Positions 7,569 to 16,526 of a stretch of DNA of 51,184 nt are shown one piece after another. Made by a program: the position numbers and the translations under genes. Numbering within the stretch: the stretch's first letter is position 1; every line of letters begins with the position of its first letter. The DNA is from BOG-938 sp035524315 (GTDB lineage: Bacteria > Pseudomonadota > Alphaproteobacteria > Caulobacterales > Caulobacteraceae): NCBI GenBank assembly GCA_035524315.1, contig DATKPD010000086.1, positions 1 through 51,184 of the forward strand, read 5' to 3'. The notes below the pieces were generated by a model. That model was not told the origin of the DNA and made no database searches. It saw nothing but the letters and a program-made list of their open reading frames with translations.

Positions 7569-8330
7569 TCACCGTTCCAGCCGTCCGTCCGACAGCGCCT
7601 CGGCCTCGAACGGGAACAGCACCTTGGGGTCGGGCTGTTTGATATGCTCGGGCAGCTTGGGATGGGCCAGGGTGTGCAGCAGGTGGCGCATGACGTTGAT
7701 GTGAGCGCGCTTCTTGTGGTCGGCGTGCACGCAGGTCCAGGGCGCGGCGGGTGTGTGGGTGCGGACCAGCATCTCGTCGCGGGCATGGGTGTAGGCGTCC
7801 CAGCGCTTGATCGCCTCGCGGTCCATCGGGCCGGTTTTCAGGCGCTTGAGAGGATCGTCGATACGCTCCTCCAGCCGCTTGCGCTGTTCCTTCTGCGAGA
7901 CGTCCAGCCAGTACTTGATCAGCCGCACGCCCGAAGCGATCAACATGCGCTCGAAGTCGGGCGCATCGACCAGGAACTGCTCCTGCTGAGCGGGGGTGGA
8001 GAAGCCCATCACCGTCTCGACCCCGGCGCGATTGTACCAGGAGCGGTTGAACAGGATCCATTCGCCGGCGCTGGGCATGTAGCGCACGTAGCGCTGGAAC
8101 CACCACTGGGTCACCTCGTGGTCCGAGGGTTTAGGCAGCGCAACGACTCTGGTGGCGCGGTTGGACAGATGTTCGGTCAGTCGCCGGATCGTGCCGTCCT
8201 TGCCCGCCGCATCGCGCCCCTCGAACACGATCACCGCCTTGTAGCCCTTGTCCATGGTCCAGCCCTGGGTGTTGACCAGTTCGACCGACAGGGCGTGGAA
8301 CTCGTCGTCGTTATCTTCGTCTTTGGCCAT
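7569..8330 (-). CDS. ppk2: Polyphosphate kinase 2 family protein
   Basis: PPK2-type polyphosphate kinase, 253 residues, a one-domain form. The P-loop VFEGRDAAGKDGTIRR (about residues 35-50) and the lid/catalytic stretch FNRSWYNRAGVE (about 94-105) are family hallmarks, followed by GVRLIKYWLDVSQKEQRKR. These cytoplasmic enzymes move phosphate between polyphosphate and nucleoside di- or monophosphates. Which nucleotide is used cannot be read off by eye. The N-terminal acidic tail (KDEDNDDEF) is short. The ATG at 8330 is the best start; a longer reading frame upstream lies over rsmE on the other strand and is a shadow. It is divergent from rsmE. Confidence 0.93.
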   Translation of the reverse strand: MAKDEDNDDEFHALSVELVNTQGWTMDKGYKAVIVFEGRDAAGKDGTIRRLTEHLSNRATRVVALPKPSDHEVTQWWFQRYVRYMPSAGEWILFNRSWYNRAGVETVMGFSTPAQQEQFLVDAPDFERMLIASGVRLIKYWLDVSQKEQRKRLEERIDDPLKRLKTGPMDREAIKRWDAYTHARDEMLVRTHTPAAPWTCVHADHKKRAHINVMRHLLHTLAHPKLPEHIKQPDPKVLFPFEAEALSDGRLER

Positions 8331-8402
8331 CGGGTCTCCAGGGCGCGGGCGGCGGCGCGAAAGCCGTCGCCTATTCAATGCGCGCGCACTAAAGAAGGCG
8401 CC

Positions 8403-9164
8403 ATGATCCGCTTGTTTGTCGATGGCGATCTTGGCGCCGGCGCGCGGTTGGAGCCGCGGCCCGATCAGGCGCGCTATCTTACCCAGGTGATGCGGTTGGG
8501 CGTCGGGGCCGAGATCGCGGTCTTCAACGGCCGTGACGGCGAATGGCGCGCCACAATAGTGGAAATTTCCAAGCGTGGATGCGTGTTGGAGACGCCGGAG
8601 CAGATCCGGGCGCAGGCCTTCGGCCCGGACCTGGAGCTGGTGCTGGCGCTGGTCAAGCGCGGGCCGCTCGAAACCATCATCGAGAAGGCGACCGAACTGG
8701 GGGTGCGCCGCATCCGGCTGGTCACGACCCGGCGCACCAACGCCGATCACGCCAAGCTGGAGCGCTTGAGCGCCATCGCTGCCGAAGCGGCCGAGCAGAC
8801 CGGGCGGCTGGACGTGCCGGCCGTTGAAGCGCCGGCCAAGCTCGAACGCCTGCTGGAAGGGTGGGACGCGGGGCGGCGGCTGATGTTCTGCGATGAAGCG
8901 GGCGACGACCCCGCCGCCGAATGGGGTGGTCCGCGCGGGCGGGCCAAGCCGGCGTTCGAAGGGTTGGTCGGCCAGGGGACCGGGCCGTGGGCGGTGCTGA
9001 TCGGACCGGAGGGCGGGTTCGACGCCGACGAGCGCGCGCGCCTGCGCGGGCTGGATTTCGTCACGCCAGCGTCGCTCGGCCCTCGCATCCTGCGCGCCGA
9101 CACCGCCGCGATCGCGGCCCTGACCCTGTGGCAAGCGGCGTTGGGCGATTGGCGCGGGTCTTGA
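8403..9164 (+). CDS. rsmE: 16S rRNA (uracil-1498-N3)-methyltransferase RsmE
   Basis: SPOUT-class methyltransferase that methylates N3 of U1498 in 16S rRNA; 253 residues. The C-terminal knot motifs are IGPEGG (about residues 200-205) and SLGPRILRADTA (about 224-235), and the middle LALVKRGPLETIIEKATELG matches the family. The N-terminal PUA-like domain contains the usual HYLxxVxR-like pattern as RYLTQVMRL. The ATG at 8403 fits the expected length of about 245 residues. Divergent from ppk2 with 72 bases between starts; gshA follows after 99 bases and is likely separately initiated or co-transcribed. Confidence 0.95.
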   Translation: MIRLFVDGDLGAGARLEPRPDQARYLTQVMRLGVGAEIAVFNGRDGEWRATIVEISKRGCVLETPEQIRAQAFGPDLELVLALVKRGPLETIIEKATELGVRRIRLVTTRRTNADHAKLERLSAIAAEAAEQTGRLDVPAVEAPAKLERLLEGWDAGRRLMFCDEAGDDPAAEWGGPRGRAKPAFEGLVGQGTGPWAVLIGPEGGFDADERARLRGLDFVTPASLGPRILRADTAAIAALTLWQAALGDWRGS

Positions 9165-9263
9165 GATTGGATCGAAGGACGACTAATTGCCCTTGCTGAG
9201 GCGGTTGGACGCAGGTGCGACCGTCTGAAAGGCGCCCAGGCGTCGGCGTAGTGGGAGCGTGGC

Positions 9264-10619
9264 ATGGCCGCAGCCTCGGTTGACGACAGGCCGCTGACCG
9301 CTGAGGGCCTTGCCCAGCATCTGGCCGAGGGCTGCAAGCCCAATGGTCCATTCCTGATCGGCGCCGAGCACGAGAAGTTCGTCTTCCACACCGCCGGCCA
9401 CACGACGGTTCCTTATGAGCCGGAGGGCATCAAGGCCCTGCTCGAAGGGCTGATGCCGTTCGGCTGGCAGGGCGTCTACGAAGACGAGACGCTGATCGCC
9501 TTGTCGCGCGGCAAGGCCAGCGTCAGTCTGGAGCCCGCCGGACAGTTCGAGCTGTCGGGCGCGCCCCTGGAATCGATCCACGACATCTGTCAGGAGACCG
9601 GCCGTCACCTGCAGGAGGTCAAGGCCGTGGCCGACCCCCTGGGCGTCGGCTTCCTGGGCCTCGGCTTCGCCCCCACCTGGCGGCGCGAGGACTGCCCGAT
9701 CATGCCCAAGGCGCGCTATGGCATCATGCGCGCCTACATGCCCAAGGTCGGCGGCAAGGGCCTGGACATGATGCTGCGCACCTGCACGGTGCAGGCCAAC
9801 CTCGACTTCGCGTCCGAAGCGGACATGATCAAGAAGTTCAGGGTCAGTCTGGCGCTGCAGCCCCTGGCGACGGCCTTGTTCGCCAATTCGCCGTTCGTCG
9901 AGGGCAAGCCGTCAGGGTTGCTGTCCAGCCGCGCCAACGTGTGGACCGACACCGATCCGGACCGCACGGGCATGCTGGACTTCGTGTTCCAGGACGGGTT
10001 CTCGTTCCAGACCTATGCCGACTACGCCCTGGACGTACCGATGTATTTCGTGCGGCGCGAGGGCCGGTACATCGACACGGCGGGCCGCTCGTTCCGCGCC
10101 TTCATGAAGGGCGAGCTGCCCGAATTGCCGGGCGAGCGTCCGACGCTGGGGGACTGGAGCGACCACCTGACCACCCTGTTCCCCGAGGTGCGGCTGAAGC
10201 AGTACCTGGAGATGCGCGGCGCGGACTCCGGTCCCGCCACGCGGATCTGCGCCCTGCCGGCGCTGTGGGCCGGGATCCTCTATGACGACCAGGCGCTGGA
10301 CGCCGCTGCGGCCCTCTGCCGCGACTGGACCGCCGAGGAACGCGGAACGCTCAGGAACAATGCGGCTCGCCTGGGTCTCAAGGGCGAGATCGCCGGTCGG
10401 CCCGTCCAGCATGTCGCGCGAGACATGGTGGCCATCGCCAAGGCGGGGCTCCGCCGCCGGGCCAAGCTCAACGCCAGCCTGCTGGACGAGACCTGTTTCC
10501 TCAGTGAGCTGGAAGAGATCGCCGACAGCGGCGTCACGCCGGCCGAGCGGCTGCTGGAGCTTTATCACGGCCCCTGGCAGGGCGACGCCGGACGCGCGTT
10601 CGACGATCTGGCCTACTGA
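9264..10619 (+). CDS. gshA: Glutamate-cysteine ligase, plant/alphaproteobacterial type
   Basis: Catalyses ATP-dependent joining of L-glutamate and L-cysteine, the first step of glutathione synthesis; 451 residues, the usual length for the plant-type GCS2 family. Visible family stretches are IGAEHEKFVFH near the N-terminus (metal/ATP-binding Glu), DETLIALSRGKASVSLEPAG, CTVQANLDFASEADM and NSPFVEGKPSG. Cytoplasmic. Start ATG 9264 has GGGAG eight bases upstream. The 3' end overlaps the convergent DUF427 gene by 7 bases, leaving no room for a separate terminator. The plant-type enzyme rather than the gamma-proteobacterial one is what alphaproteobacteria normally carry. Confidence 0.95.
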   Translation: MAAASVDDRPLTAEGLAQHLAEGCKPNGPFLIGAEHEKFVFHTAGHTTVPYEPEGIKALLEGLMPFGWQGVYEDETLIALSRGKASVSLEPAGQFELSGAPLESIHDICQETGRHLQEVKAVADPLGVGFLGLGFAPTWRREDCPIMPKARYGIMRAYMPKVGGKGLDMMLRTCTVQANLDFASEADMIKKFRVSLALQPLATALFANSPFVEGKPSGLLSSRANVWTDTDPDRTGMLDFVFQDGFSFQTYADYALDVPMYFVRREGRYIDTAGRSFRAFMKGELPELPGERPTLGDWSDHLTTLFPEVRLKQYLEMRGADSGPATRICALPALWAGILYDDQALDAAAALCRDWTAEERGTLRNNAARLGLKGEIAGRPVQHVARDMVAIAKAGLRRRAKLNASLLDETCFLSELEEIADSGVTPAERLLELYHGPWQGDAGRAFDDLAY

Positions 10620-11035
10620 CGCGGCGACAAATCCCAGGATTCGATTGATGGCGGCCCCAGGGGGAAGACCGCCTCGCCCGGCGCGAACTCGATCACCTCG
10701 ACCTTGGCCGGATCGAACGCCACATAGCGTCTAAGCGCCAGGATCGCGGGCTGCGGATGGTCGAAGATCCAGGCGGCGGCGTCAGCGGCGCGTTCGCCGG
10801 CGCGGATGGTGTAAAGCTCTGCGTCGCCCTTGACCGGGCAATGGCTCTGGCGGCCCGTGGCGGCCAGCCGCTCGAGCTCCACGTCGTCGGGCGGGAAATA
10901 GTGCACCGGCGGGCGGTCGGCCTCGAACAGGGTGATGGCGTGGTTTGTGTCGGCGATTACGCAGCCCATGCACACGGCGCGGACGCGCTTCAGATTGGCC
11001 TTTATGCGCAAGGGAACGTCGGAAAACTCGGACAT
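10613..11035 (-). CDS. DUF427 domain protein
   Basis: Small cytoplasmic protein of 140 residues with the DUF427 pattern: a first half ending RVRAVCMGCVIADT, then PPVHYFPPDDV and the CPVKGDAELYTI segment, then AILALRRYVAFDPAKV. DUF427 has a small beta-barrel fold and no established enzyme activity that I can state. The ATG at 11035 has GAGGAG about 8 bases upstream; a GTG at 11044 is an alternative. It lies 21 bases downstream of the OPT transporter on the same strand, so the two are probably co-transcribed. Its stop lies inside the 3' end of gshA. Confidence 0.8.
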   Translation of the reverse strand: MSEFSDVPLRIKANLKRVRAVCMGCVIADTNHAITLFEADRPPVHYFPPDDVELERLAATGRQSHCPVKGDAELYTIRAGERAADAAAWIFDHPQPAILALRRYVAFDPAKVEVIEFAPGEAVFPLGPPSIESWDLSPRQ

Positions 11036-11056
11036 GACAGGCACTCCTCGGGAATC

Positions 11057-13075
11057 TCAACGCCCGGGAGCTAGAGTTGGCTCCGTATGCCGACGAGCAA
11101 GTCTTTCAATCCAAAGGAAAAGCCAAATCAGGAGCGCGCCGCAGCCTGCCGCGCCGAGCGCCGCGCCGTGACCACCAGTCGGATCCTGACCGAGCACCGC
11201 CAGCGGGTCGCCCCGGCCCGTCACGATCGCCAAGCCGGCGAGCAGCACGGCCATCAGGCTTTCGCCCACCACCAGGCCCGAGGCGAGCAGGACGCCGAGG
11301 CGCTTGGCCGCCCCAGCCCAGGGCTTGGCGCCGACCCAGCGGTCATAGGCCCAGCCGATCAGGGCGCCCAGGATGGTGGGCGTGATCACGTCCGAGGGCA
11401 GATACATGGCGAGCGCCGCGGCCAGGGGCGGCAGGCTGAGCTTGGCGGTGGTCCGCCGCAGGGTCTCGTCGACCGCGACGAGGGCCAGGCCGACCAGAAG
11501 GCCGACGCCGATCAGGGTCCAGTTGAGGCCGCCCTCGATCACCCCTTTGGCCAGGGTCGAGATCAGGGTCGCCTGGGGCGCCTGAAGGGGCTGGCCGGTC
11601 AGGGTGGGGCCTGCCACGCCCACGAAGCCGTTGGACTGTAGCAGCAGATTGCAGGTCCAGGGGATGACCAGCGAGCCGGCGAACACGCCGACGATCAAGG
11701 CGACCTGCTGGCGCCAGGGCGTGGCGCCGATCAGCTGACCGGTCTTGAGGTCCTGCAGATTGTCGTTGGCCACGGTGGCGACGGTGACCAGCACGGCGGT
11801 GACCAGCAGGGCGAAGGCGACCAGGGCGCGCTTGCCCTCCGGGCCGATCGCCCCGCCGGCCAGGGCGACCAGCAGCAGGGCGGCGCCGACCACGCCCAGG
11901 ATGGCCAGACCGGAGACTGGACTGTTGGACGAGCCGATCAGCCCCGCCATGTAGCCGCACACCGCCGCCACCAGGAATCCGACCCCGGCGACATAGGCCG
12001 CGCCTCCGATAACCAACAGCGTCGTCAGGCCGTGGAGCGCGGCGCCGGCGGGAACGGCGAGGAAGGCGCTGAGCAGCCAGGCCAGCGGGGCAAGGCAGGC
12101 GAGGGCGACCAGGCCCACGATCCAGATCGGCAGGTCGTGCTCGGCCACATCGTCGCCCCGTCCGCCGGACCTGCGGGATGCGGCGATGGCGGACATCAGG
12201 CCGGTCCAAACCGGAACGGCCAGTTTGCCCAGGGTCCATAAGGCCGAGGCGGCGATGGCCCCGGCGCCGATCAACTTGACCTGGCTTTTCCATACGCCGA
12301 CGGCGATCGCGGCTGCGTCGCCCGCGGCCGGGTGCGCGGCGGTGAGGATCGGCACGGCGACGCCCCAGGTGATGATCAGGCCCACAGCCATGGCCGCGCC
12401 CACCGCCACGCCCATTAGTTGGCCGATGCCGACGAGGAGAAACGAGAACGACAGGCCGACGCCGCTCGCCGCGCGCGGGGTGAGCCGGCCGTAGAGGCTG
12501 ATCTCGCCCGCGAACAGGTTCATGGCCGTCATCAGCACCACCCCGGCCGAGGCGAGCGAGCCGAACAGTAGCGCCATCAGCCCATGGCGGCCCTCGCCGG
12601 CGGCTTCAGCTTCGGCGGCCGACGCGGCGCCCGCGCGCAGCACCTCGGCGGCGGCCACGCCCTCGGGATAGGGCAGGTCCGAACCGGTCACCAGCGCTCG
12701 TCGCAGGGGCACCGTGTACATCACCCCGAGAACCCCGCCGACTGCGCAGATGGCGAAGGATTGCCAGAAGGGAAAGCCCGTCCACCAGCCGACCATGAGA
12801 AGGCCGGGCAGGACGAAAATCACCGACGACAGGGTGCCGGCAGCCGAGGCGACGGTCTGGACGATGTTGTTCTCCCAGATCGTCGAGCCCTTGAAGGCGC
12901 GCAGCACCGCCATGGAGATGACGGCGGCTGGGATCGATGTCGAGAAAGTGAGCGCCACCTTCAGCCCGGCGTAGACGTTGGCCGCGGTGAAGAACAGGGT
13001 GATGATCACGCCCAGGATCAGGCCGCGGGCGGTCAGTTCCACGCGGGGGCGCGGCGAAGCAGGTGTATCGCTCAT
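11057..13075 (-). CDS. OPT family oligopeptide/metal-chelate transporter
   Basis: Large inner-membrane transporter of 672 residues with at least a dozen hydrophobic segments. The start ARGLILGVIITLFFTAANVY, then GLKVALTFSTSIPAAVISMA, and the later TVANDNLQDLKTGQLIGATP are typical of the OPT superfamily in bacteria. Eukaryotic relatives carry oligopeptides or metal chelates by proton symport; the bacterial substrate is not assignable from sequence. One long hydrophilic stretch (AASRRSGGRGDDVAEHDLPI) separates two halves. It probably heads a two-gene unit with the downstream DUF427 gene. Confidence 0.9.
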   Translation of the reverse strand: MSDTPASPRPRVELTARGLILGVIITLFFTAANVYAGLKVALTFSTSIPAAVISMAVLRAFKGSTIWENNIVQTVASAAGTLSSVIFVLPGLLMVGWWTGFPFWQSFAICAVGGVLGVMYTVPLRRALVTGSDLPYPEGVAAAEVLRAGAASAAEAEAAGEGRHGLMALLFGSLASAGVVLMTAMNLFAGEISLYGRLTPRAASGVGLSFSFLLVGIGQLMGVAVGAAMAVGLIITWGVAVPILTAAHPAAGDAAAIAVGVWKSQVKLIGAGAIAASALWTLGKLAVPVWTGLMSAIAASRRSGGRGDDVAEHDLPIWIVGLVALACLAPLAWLLSAFLAVPAGAALHGLTTLLVIGGAAYVAGVGFLVAAVCGYMAGLIGSSNSPVSGLAILGVVGAALLLVALAGGAIGPEGKRALVAFALLVTAVLVTVATVANDNLQDLKTGQLIGATPWRQQVALIVGVFAGSLVIPWTCNLLLQSNGFVGVAGPTLTGQPLQAPQATLISTLAKGVIEGGLNWTLIGVGLLVGLALVAVDETLRRTTAKLSLPPLAAALAMYLPSDVITPTILGALIGWAYDRWVGAKPWAGAAKRLGVLLASGLVVGESLMAVLLAGLAIVTGRGDPLAVLGQDPTGGHGAALGAAGCGALLIWLFLWIERLARRHTEPTLAPGR

Positions 13076-13153
13076 CCGCTCAGCAGAGCCTCAGACGTCG
13101 CGCGCCGCAAGCCTTACCCGTTCATGGCGAGGCAAATCGCGCGGCGCCGGCGC

Positions 13154-13615
13154 TCAGGCCCGTAGCGGCGTCAAGTCTCTGGCCAGGCTGTCGTCGGGGA
13201 CAGACTGGAGTTGGCGGCTGATGGCGTTTTCGACCAGGCGCGCGGACCAGCGGTGGGCGCGGAACAGGTCGGCCGCCGCCGGTCCGGCCAAGGGAATGAC
13301 GCTGACGGCGGTGCGCGCGCTCATCAGGCCGGCGCACACCAGGATCACGGATAGGGGCACGCGCGCCCGCGCCGCCTGCACCAGGATGAAGGCCCCGGCG
13401 GCGGTGCTGTAGATCTCGCCCACGCCCGGAATCCAGCTGAGCACGCCGTCCAGGCCAATGCGCAACGGTCCCAGCCGCATCAGGCTGTCGGACAGGCGGC
13501 CGACCTGGGCCACGCTACGGCGGATCGATTCCAGTTCGGTGCGGGTGGGCACGGGCGCGCTCCTCGGTTGCAGCCCTGCAGATGGGAAGCCTTCGGCTGT
13601 TTCAAGCGTTACCAT
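13154..13615 (-). CDS. DUF4112 domain protein
   Basis: Protein of 153 residues with a DUF4112-like core: LRIGLDGVLSWIPGVGEIYS followed by a hydrophobic stretch and PLSVILVCAGLMSARTAVSVIPLAG, suggesting two membrane segments and a basic C-terminus. The family is uncharacterised. The ATG at 13615 was chosen; a GAGG word lies very close to it, and longer in-frame extensions would run into the divergent gene beginning at 13650. The 34-base gap between the two starts means the promoters overlap the coding 5' ends. Confidence 0.78.
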   Translation of the reverse strand: MVTLETAEGFPSAGLQPRSAPVPTRTELESIRRSVAQVGRLSDSLMRLGPLRIGLDGVLSWIPGVGEIYSTAAGAFILVQAARARVPLSVILVCAGLMSARTAVSVIPLAGPAAADLFRAHRWSARLVENAISRQLQSVPDDSLARDLTPLRA

Positions 13616-13649
13616 GGCCTCAAGCGGTTCTTGGTCCAGGCGGAAGACG

Positions 13650-14018
13650 ATGCGGCTGATACTCAACATCCTGTGGTTCATCCTGGGCGGGTTCATCTCG
13701 GGCACGCTGTGGCTGCTGGCCGCCGCCCTTCTGGCGATCACCATCGTCGGCCTGCCGTTCGCGCCCGGCGCCCTGCGCATCGCCATGTTCAGCTATGCGC
13801 CGTTCGGCAAGCGCCTGATCGAGGGGCCGCCTCGGGCGACCAGCACCGTGCTGAACGTGATCTGGATCGTGCTGGCGGGCTGGTGGCTAGCCGCGCACCA
13901 TCTTGTGCTGGCCCTGGGCTTGGCGGTGACCATCATCGGCATTCCGTTCGCCTGGCAGCATTTGAAGCTGGCGATGATATCTCTGGTCCCTGTCGGGACC
14001 ACGGTTGAGCCGGTCTAG
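13650..14018 (+). CDS. YccF domain inner-membrane protein
   Basis: Small membrane protein of 122 residues with two copies of the YccF-type unit: ILWFILGGFISGTLWLLAAA and later VIWIVLAGWWLAAHHLVLA, each followed by a proline-containing IVGLPFA or IIGIPFA turn. The duplicated arrangement of hydrophobic hairpins and the PFGK word between them are what the family shows. YccF proteins have no known biochemical role. Start ATG 13650, with GGAAG four bases upstream. The reading frame is open further upstream but the extra residues are not membrane-like. Confidence 0.82.
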   Translation: MRLILNILWFILGGFISGTLWLLAAALLAITIVGLPFAPGALRIAMFSYAPFGKRLIEGPPRATSTVLNVIWIVLAGWWLAAHHLVLALGLAVTIIGIPFAWQHLKLAMISLVPVGTTVEPV

Positions 14019-14163
14019 GCGCCTTCGTCTGCCACGCGGTGGAGCCGCGCGTAGGCGCCGTCTAGCGACCAGCGCCACGTACGCGCATTCCTCGACGTTG
14101 TGGCCCTGGTCTAACCCAAGGATACGGTCTGCCCGGCGCCAGGATGGCGGCGCCGCGCGCCTG

Positions 14164-14216
14164 CTCAGCCCGCGCGGGCGCGCAATGAACACGCAGGCGT
14201 GTTGCGGGGGGCTGAG
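14164..14216. promoter_or_regulatory. Nested two-stem structure upstream of the PfpI gene
   Basis: An outer 8-bp perfect inverted repeat, CTCAGCCC (14164-14171) with GGGCTGAG (14209-14216), encloses an inner perfect repeat AACACGC-AG-GCGTGTT (14188-14203). As RNA the inner part would form a 6-bp stem with a CAGG tetraloop. It ends 53 bases before the PfpI start at 14270 and 145 or more bases after the YccF stop. It could be a leader structure, an operator, or the YccF terminator, though no T-run follows. Confidence 0.45.
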
Positions 14217-14269
14217 AACCGGATGGCGCGCCGGACGCTTTGCCTGGGCGGAAACAAGGGAGAAGTCCG

Positions 14270-14821
<552 letters not shown>

Positions 14822-14825
14822 ACTT

Positions 14826-16256
14826 CTAGAGGCTGGTGCCGCCGACCGTCAGGCCCTTTATCTTGAGGCTGGGCTGCCCAACGCCCACGGGCACGCCCTG
14901 GCCGGCCTTGCCACACACGCCCACGCCCGGATCGAAGCAGAAGTCGTCGCCGATCATCTCGACGCGGGTCAAGGCCGAGGGACCGTCGCCGATGAGGGTC
15001 GCGCCCTTCACCGGGGTGGTGATCTTGCCGTCCTCGATCAGATAGGCCTCGGTGCACTGGAACACGAACTTGCCGTTCGTGATGTCGACCTGGCCGCCGC
15101 CGAGGTGGGCGCAGTAGAGGCCGCGCTGGGTCGAACGGATCATGTCTTCCTGGGTGGCGTCGCCCCCCAGCATGCCCGTGTTGGTCATGCGCGGCATGGG
15201 CATGTGAGCGTAAGACTCGCGCCGCCCGTTCCCGGTGGGCTTGAGCCCCATCAGGCGCGCGCTCATGCGGTCGTGCATGTAGCCTACGAGGATGCCGTCC
15301 TCGATCAGGATGGTGCGCTCGGTGGGCGTCCCCTCGTCGTCGATGGTCAAAGAGCCGCGCCGGCCCAGTTCCGTGCCGTCGTCGAACACCGTCACGCCGG
15401 GCGCGGCCACCCGTTCGCCGATTCGGCCCGAGAAAGCGGAGACGCCCTTGCGGTTGAAGTCGCCCTCCAGGCCGTGGCCGACGGCTTCGTGCAGCAGCAC
15501 CCCGTTCCAGCCGGGGCCAAGCACCACGTCCATCTCGCCGGCCGGGCAGGCCACGGCGTCGAGGTTGACCAGGGCTTGGCGCAGGGCTTCCTCGACCGAG
15601 GCCTGCCAGCGGTCCGGGGTGATCCAAGCCTCGAACCCGGCGCGTCCGCCCGAGCCGGTGTAGCCCGACTCGCGCCGACCATCGCGCTCGACCGTGATCT
15701 GCACATTGATGCGCGACAGCGGCCGCACATCGCGCAGCAGCCGCCCATCGCCGCGCAGAATCTCGATCTGGCGCCGTTCGCCGGCCAGCGAGGCCATCAC
15801 CTGAACCACCCGCGGGTCTTTGGCGCGGGCGTAGGCGTCGATCTCCTGCAGCAGGGAAACCTTGTCGGAGAAGGCGGGCGAGGCGAGGGGGTCGTCCTCG
15901 CCGTAAAGCTTGGCGTTGGTCTGGCGCGGGCCCTCGGCCGCCACGCCGCAATAGCCGCGCTTGGCCTGCGCGGCGGACTGGGCGGCTCTGCCGATTGCGG
16001 CCTCTGAGATCTCGCTGGCGTGGGCGTAGCCCGATCGCTCGCCCGCCGCCACCCGCAGGCCGAAGCCCTCGGCCGCATCATAGGCCGCCGATTTCAGACG
16101 CCCGTCGTCAAAGACGAAGGATTCGCTCTCCGAGCGTTCGATGAACAGTTCGCCGTCGTCCGCGCCGTCCAGGGCCTCGCTCAGCAGGGTCCCGGCGCGG
16201 GCAGGATCGACGCCGGAGGCCTCGAGGATGGAAACGCCGGGGGTTTGGACGGTCAT
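14826..16256 (-). CDS. tldD: TldD, zinc-metalloprotease subunit
   Basis: TldD protein, 476 residues from the ATG at 16256 (482 from a TTG at 16274). The active-site motif HEAVGHGLEGD supplies the two zinc His ligands and catalytic Glu of HExxxH, and the preceding MDVVLGPGWNGVLL and later GHMPMPRMTNTGMLGGD-like stretch are family-specific. TldD carries the active site; TldE (pmbA, 923-2254) is the structural partner. The partners are normally encoded apart, and here both are on the minus strand about 12.6 kb apart. It converges on the PfpI gene with 4 bases between stops and is divergent from ctaC. Confidence 0.94.
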   Translation of the reverse strand: MTVQTPGVSILEASGVDPARAGTLLSEALDGADDGELFIERSESESFVFDDGRLKSAAYDAAEGFGLRVAAGERSGYAHASEISEAAIGRAAQSAAQAKRGYCGVAAEGPRQTNAKLYGEDDPLASPAFSDKVSLLQEIDAYARAKDPRVVQVMASLAGERRQIEILRGDGRLLRDVRPLSRINVQITVERDGRRESGYTGSGGRAGFEAWITPDRWQASVEEALRQALVNLDAVACPAGEMDVVLGPGWNGVLLHEAVGHGLEGDFNRKGVSAFSGRIGERVAAPGVTVFDDGTELGRRGSLTIDDEGTPTERTILIEDGILVGYMHDRMSARLMGLKPTGNGRRESYAHMPMPRMTNTGMLGGDATQEDMIRSTQRGLYCAHLGGGQVDITNGKFVFQCTEAYLIEDGKITTPVKGATLIGDGPSALTRVEMIGDDFCFDPGVGVCGKAGQGVPVGVGQPSLKIKGLTVGGTSL

Positions 16257-16353
16257 GGGCGAAAATCCGGTCAAAAACGGTTCTAAAACGCAGCTGTTTT
16301 TACATAGGCGCTAAAGGCCGCGGGCGAAACCATCACGCCGCGCCTCTAGCGCC

Positions 16354-16382
16354 TTGGCAAGCGCGGATGGACCGCGTATTCA
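16354..16382 (+). promoter_or_regulatory. Candidate sigma-70-type promoter for the cta operon
   Basis: TTGGCA at 16354-16359 and TATTCA at 16377-16382 are separated by 17 bases, a good spacing for a housekeeping promoter, giving a leader of roughly 135 bases before ctaC at 16527. The match to the consensus is moderate and this is inferred only from spacing and hexamers. An AAAAC-N6-GTTTT inverted repeat lies upstream at 16285-16300. Confidence 0.33.
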
Positions 16383-16526
16383 CGCATCAGAGCCCAAAGG
16401 AGACAGCATTCGTCCGGCGCGGCCACGCGCTCCACGGTAAAGGCTGATCGCTCGTAAGCTTCGCGTTAAAAAGAGTCGGCGGACCGGAATCGCCGGGCTG
16501 ACGACCACAGACAAACTGTGGGGACA

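Noticed and set aside
8474..8740. A minus-strand continuation of the PPK2 frame upstream of 8330
   Set aside because: It lies over rsmE; PPK2 has the expected length from ATG 8330.
14029..14192. A minus-strand stretch reading DRILGLDQGHNVEECAYV in the gap between yccF and the PfpI gene
   Set aside because: It looks slightly protein-like but has no start with a ribosome site, turns arginine-rich, and continues antisense into the yccF-like gene. Not enough for a gene call.
16285..16300. AAAAC-N6-GTTTT dyad between tldD and ctaC as a regulator site
   Set aside because: A short five-base dyad in an AT-containing stretch is expected by chance, and no known binding consensus fits.
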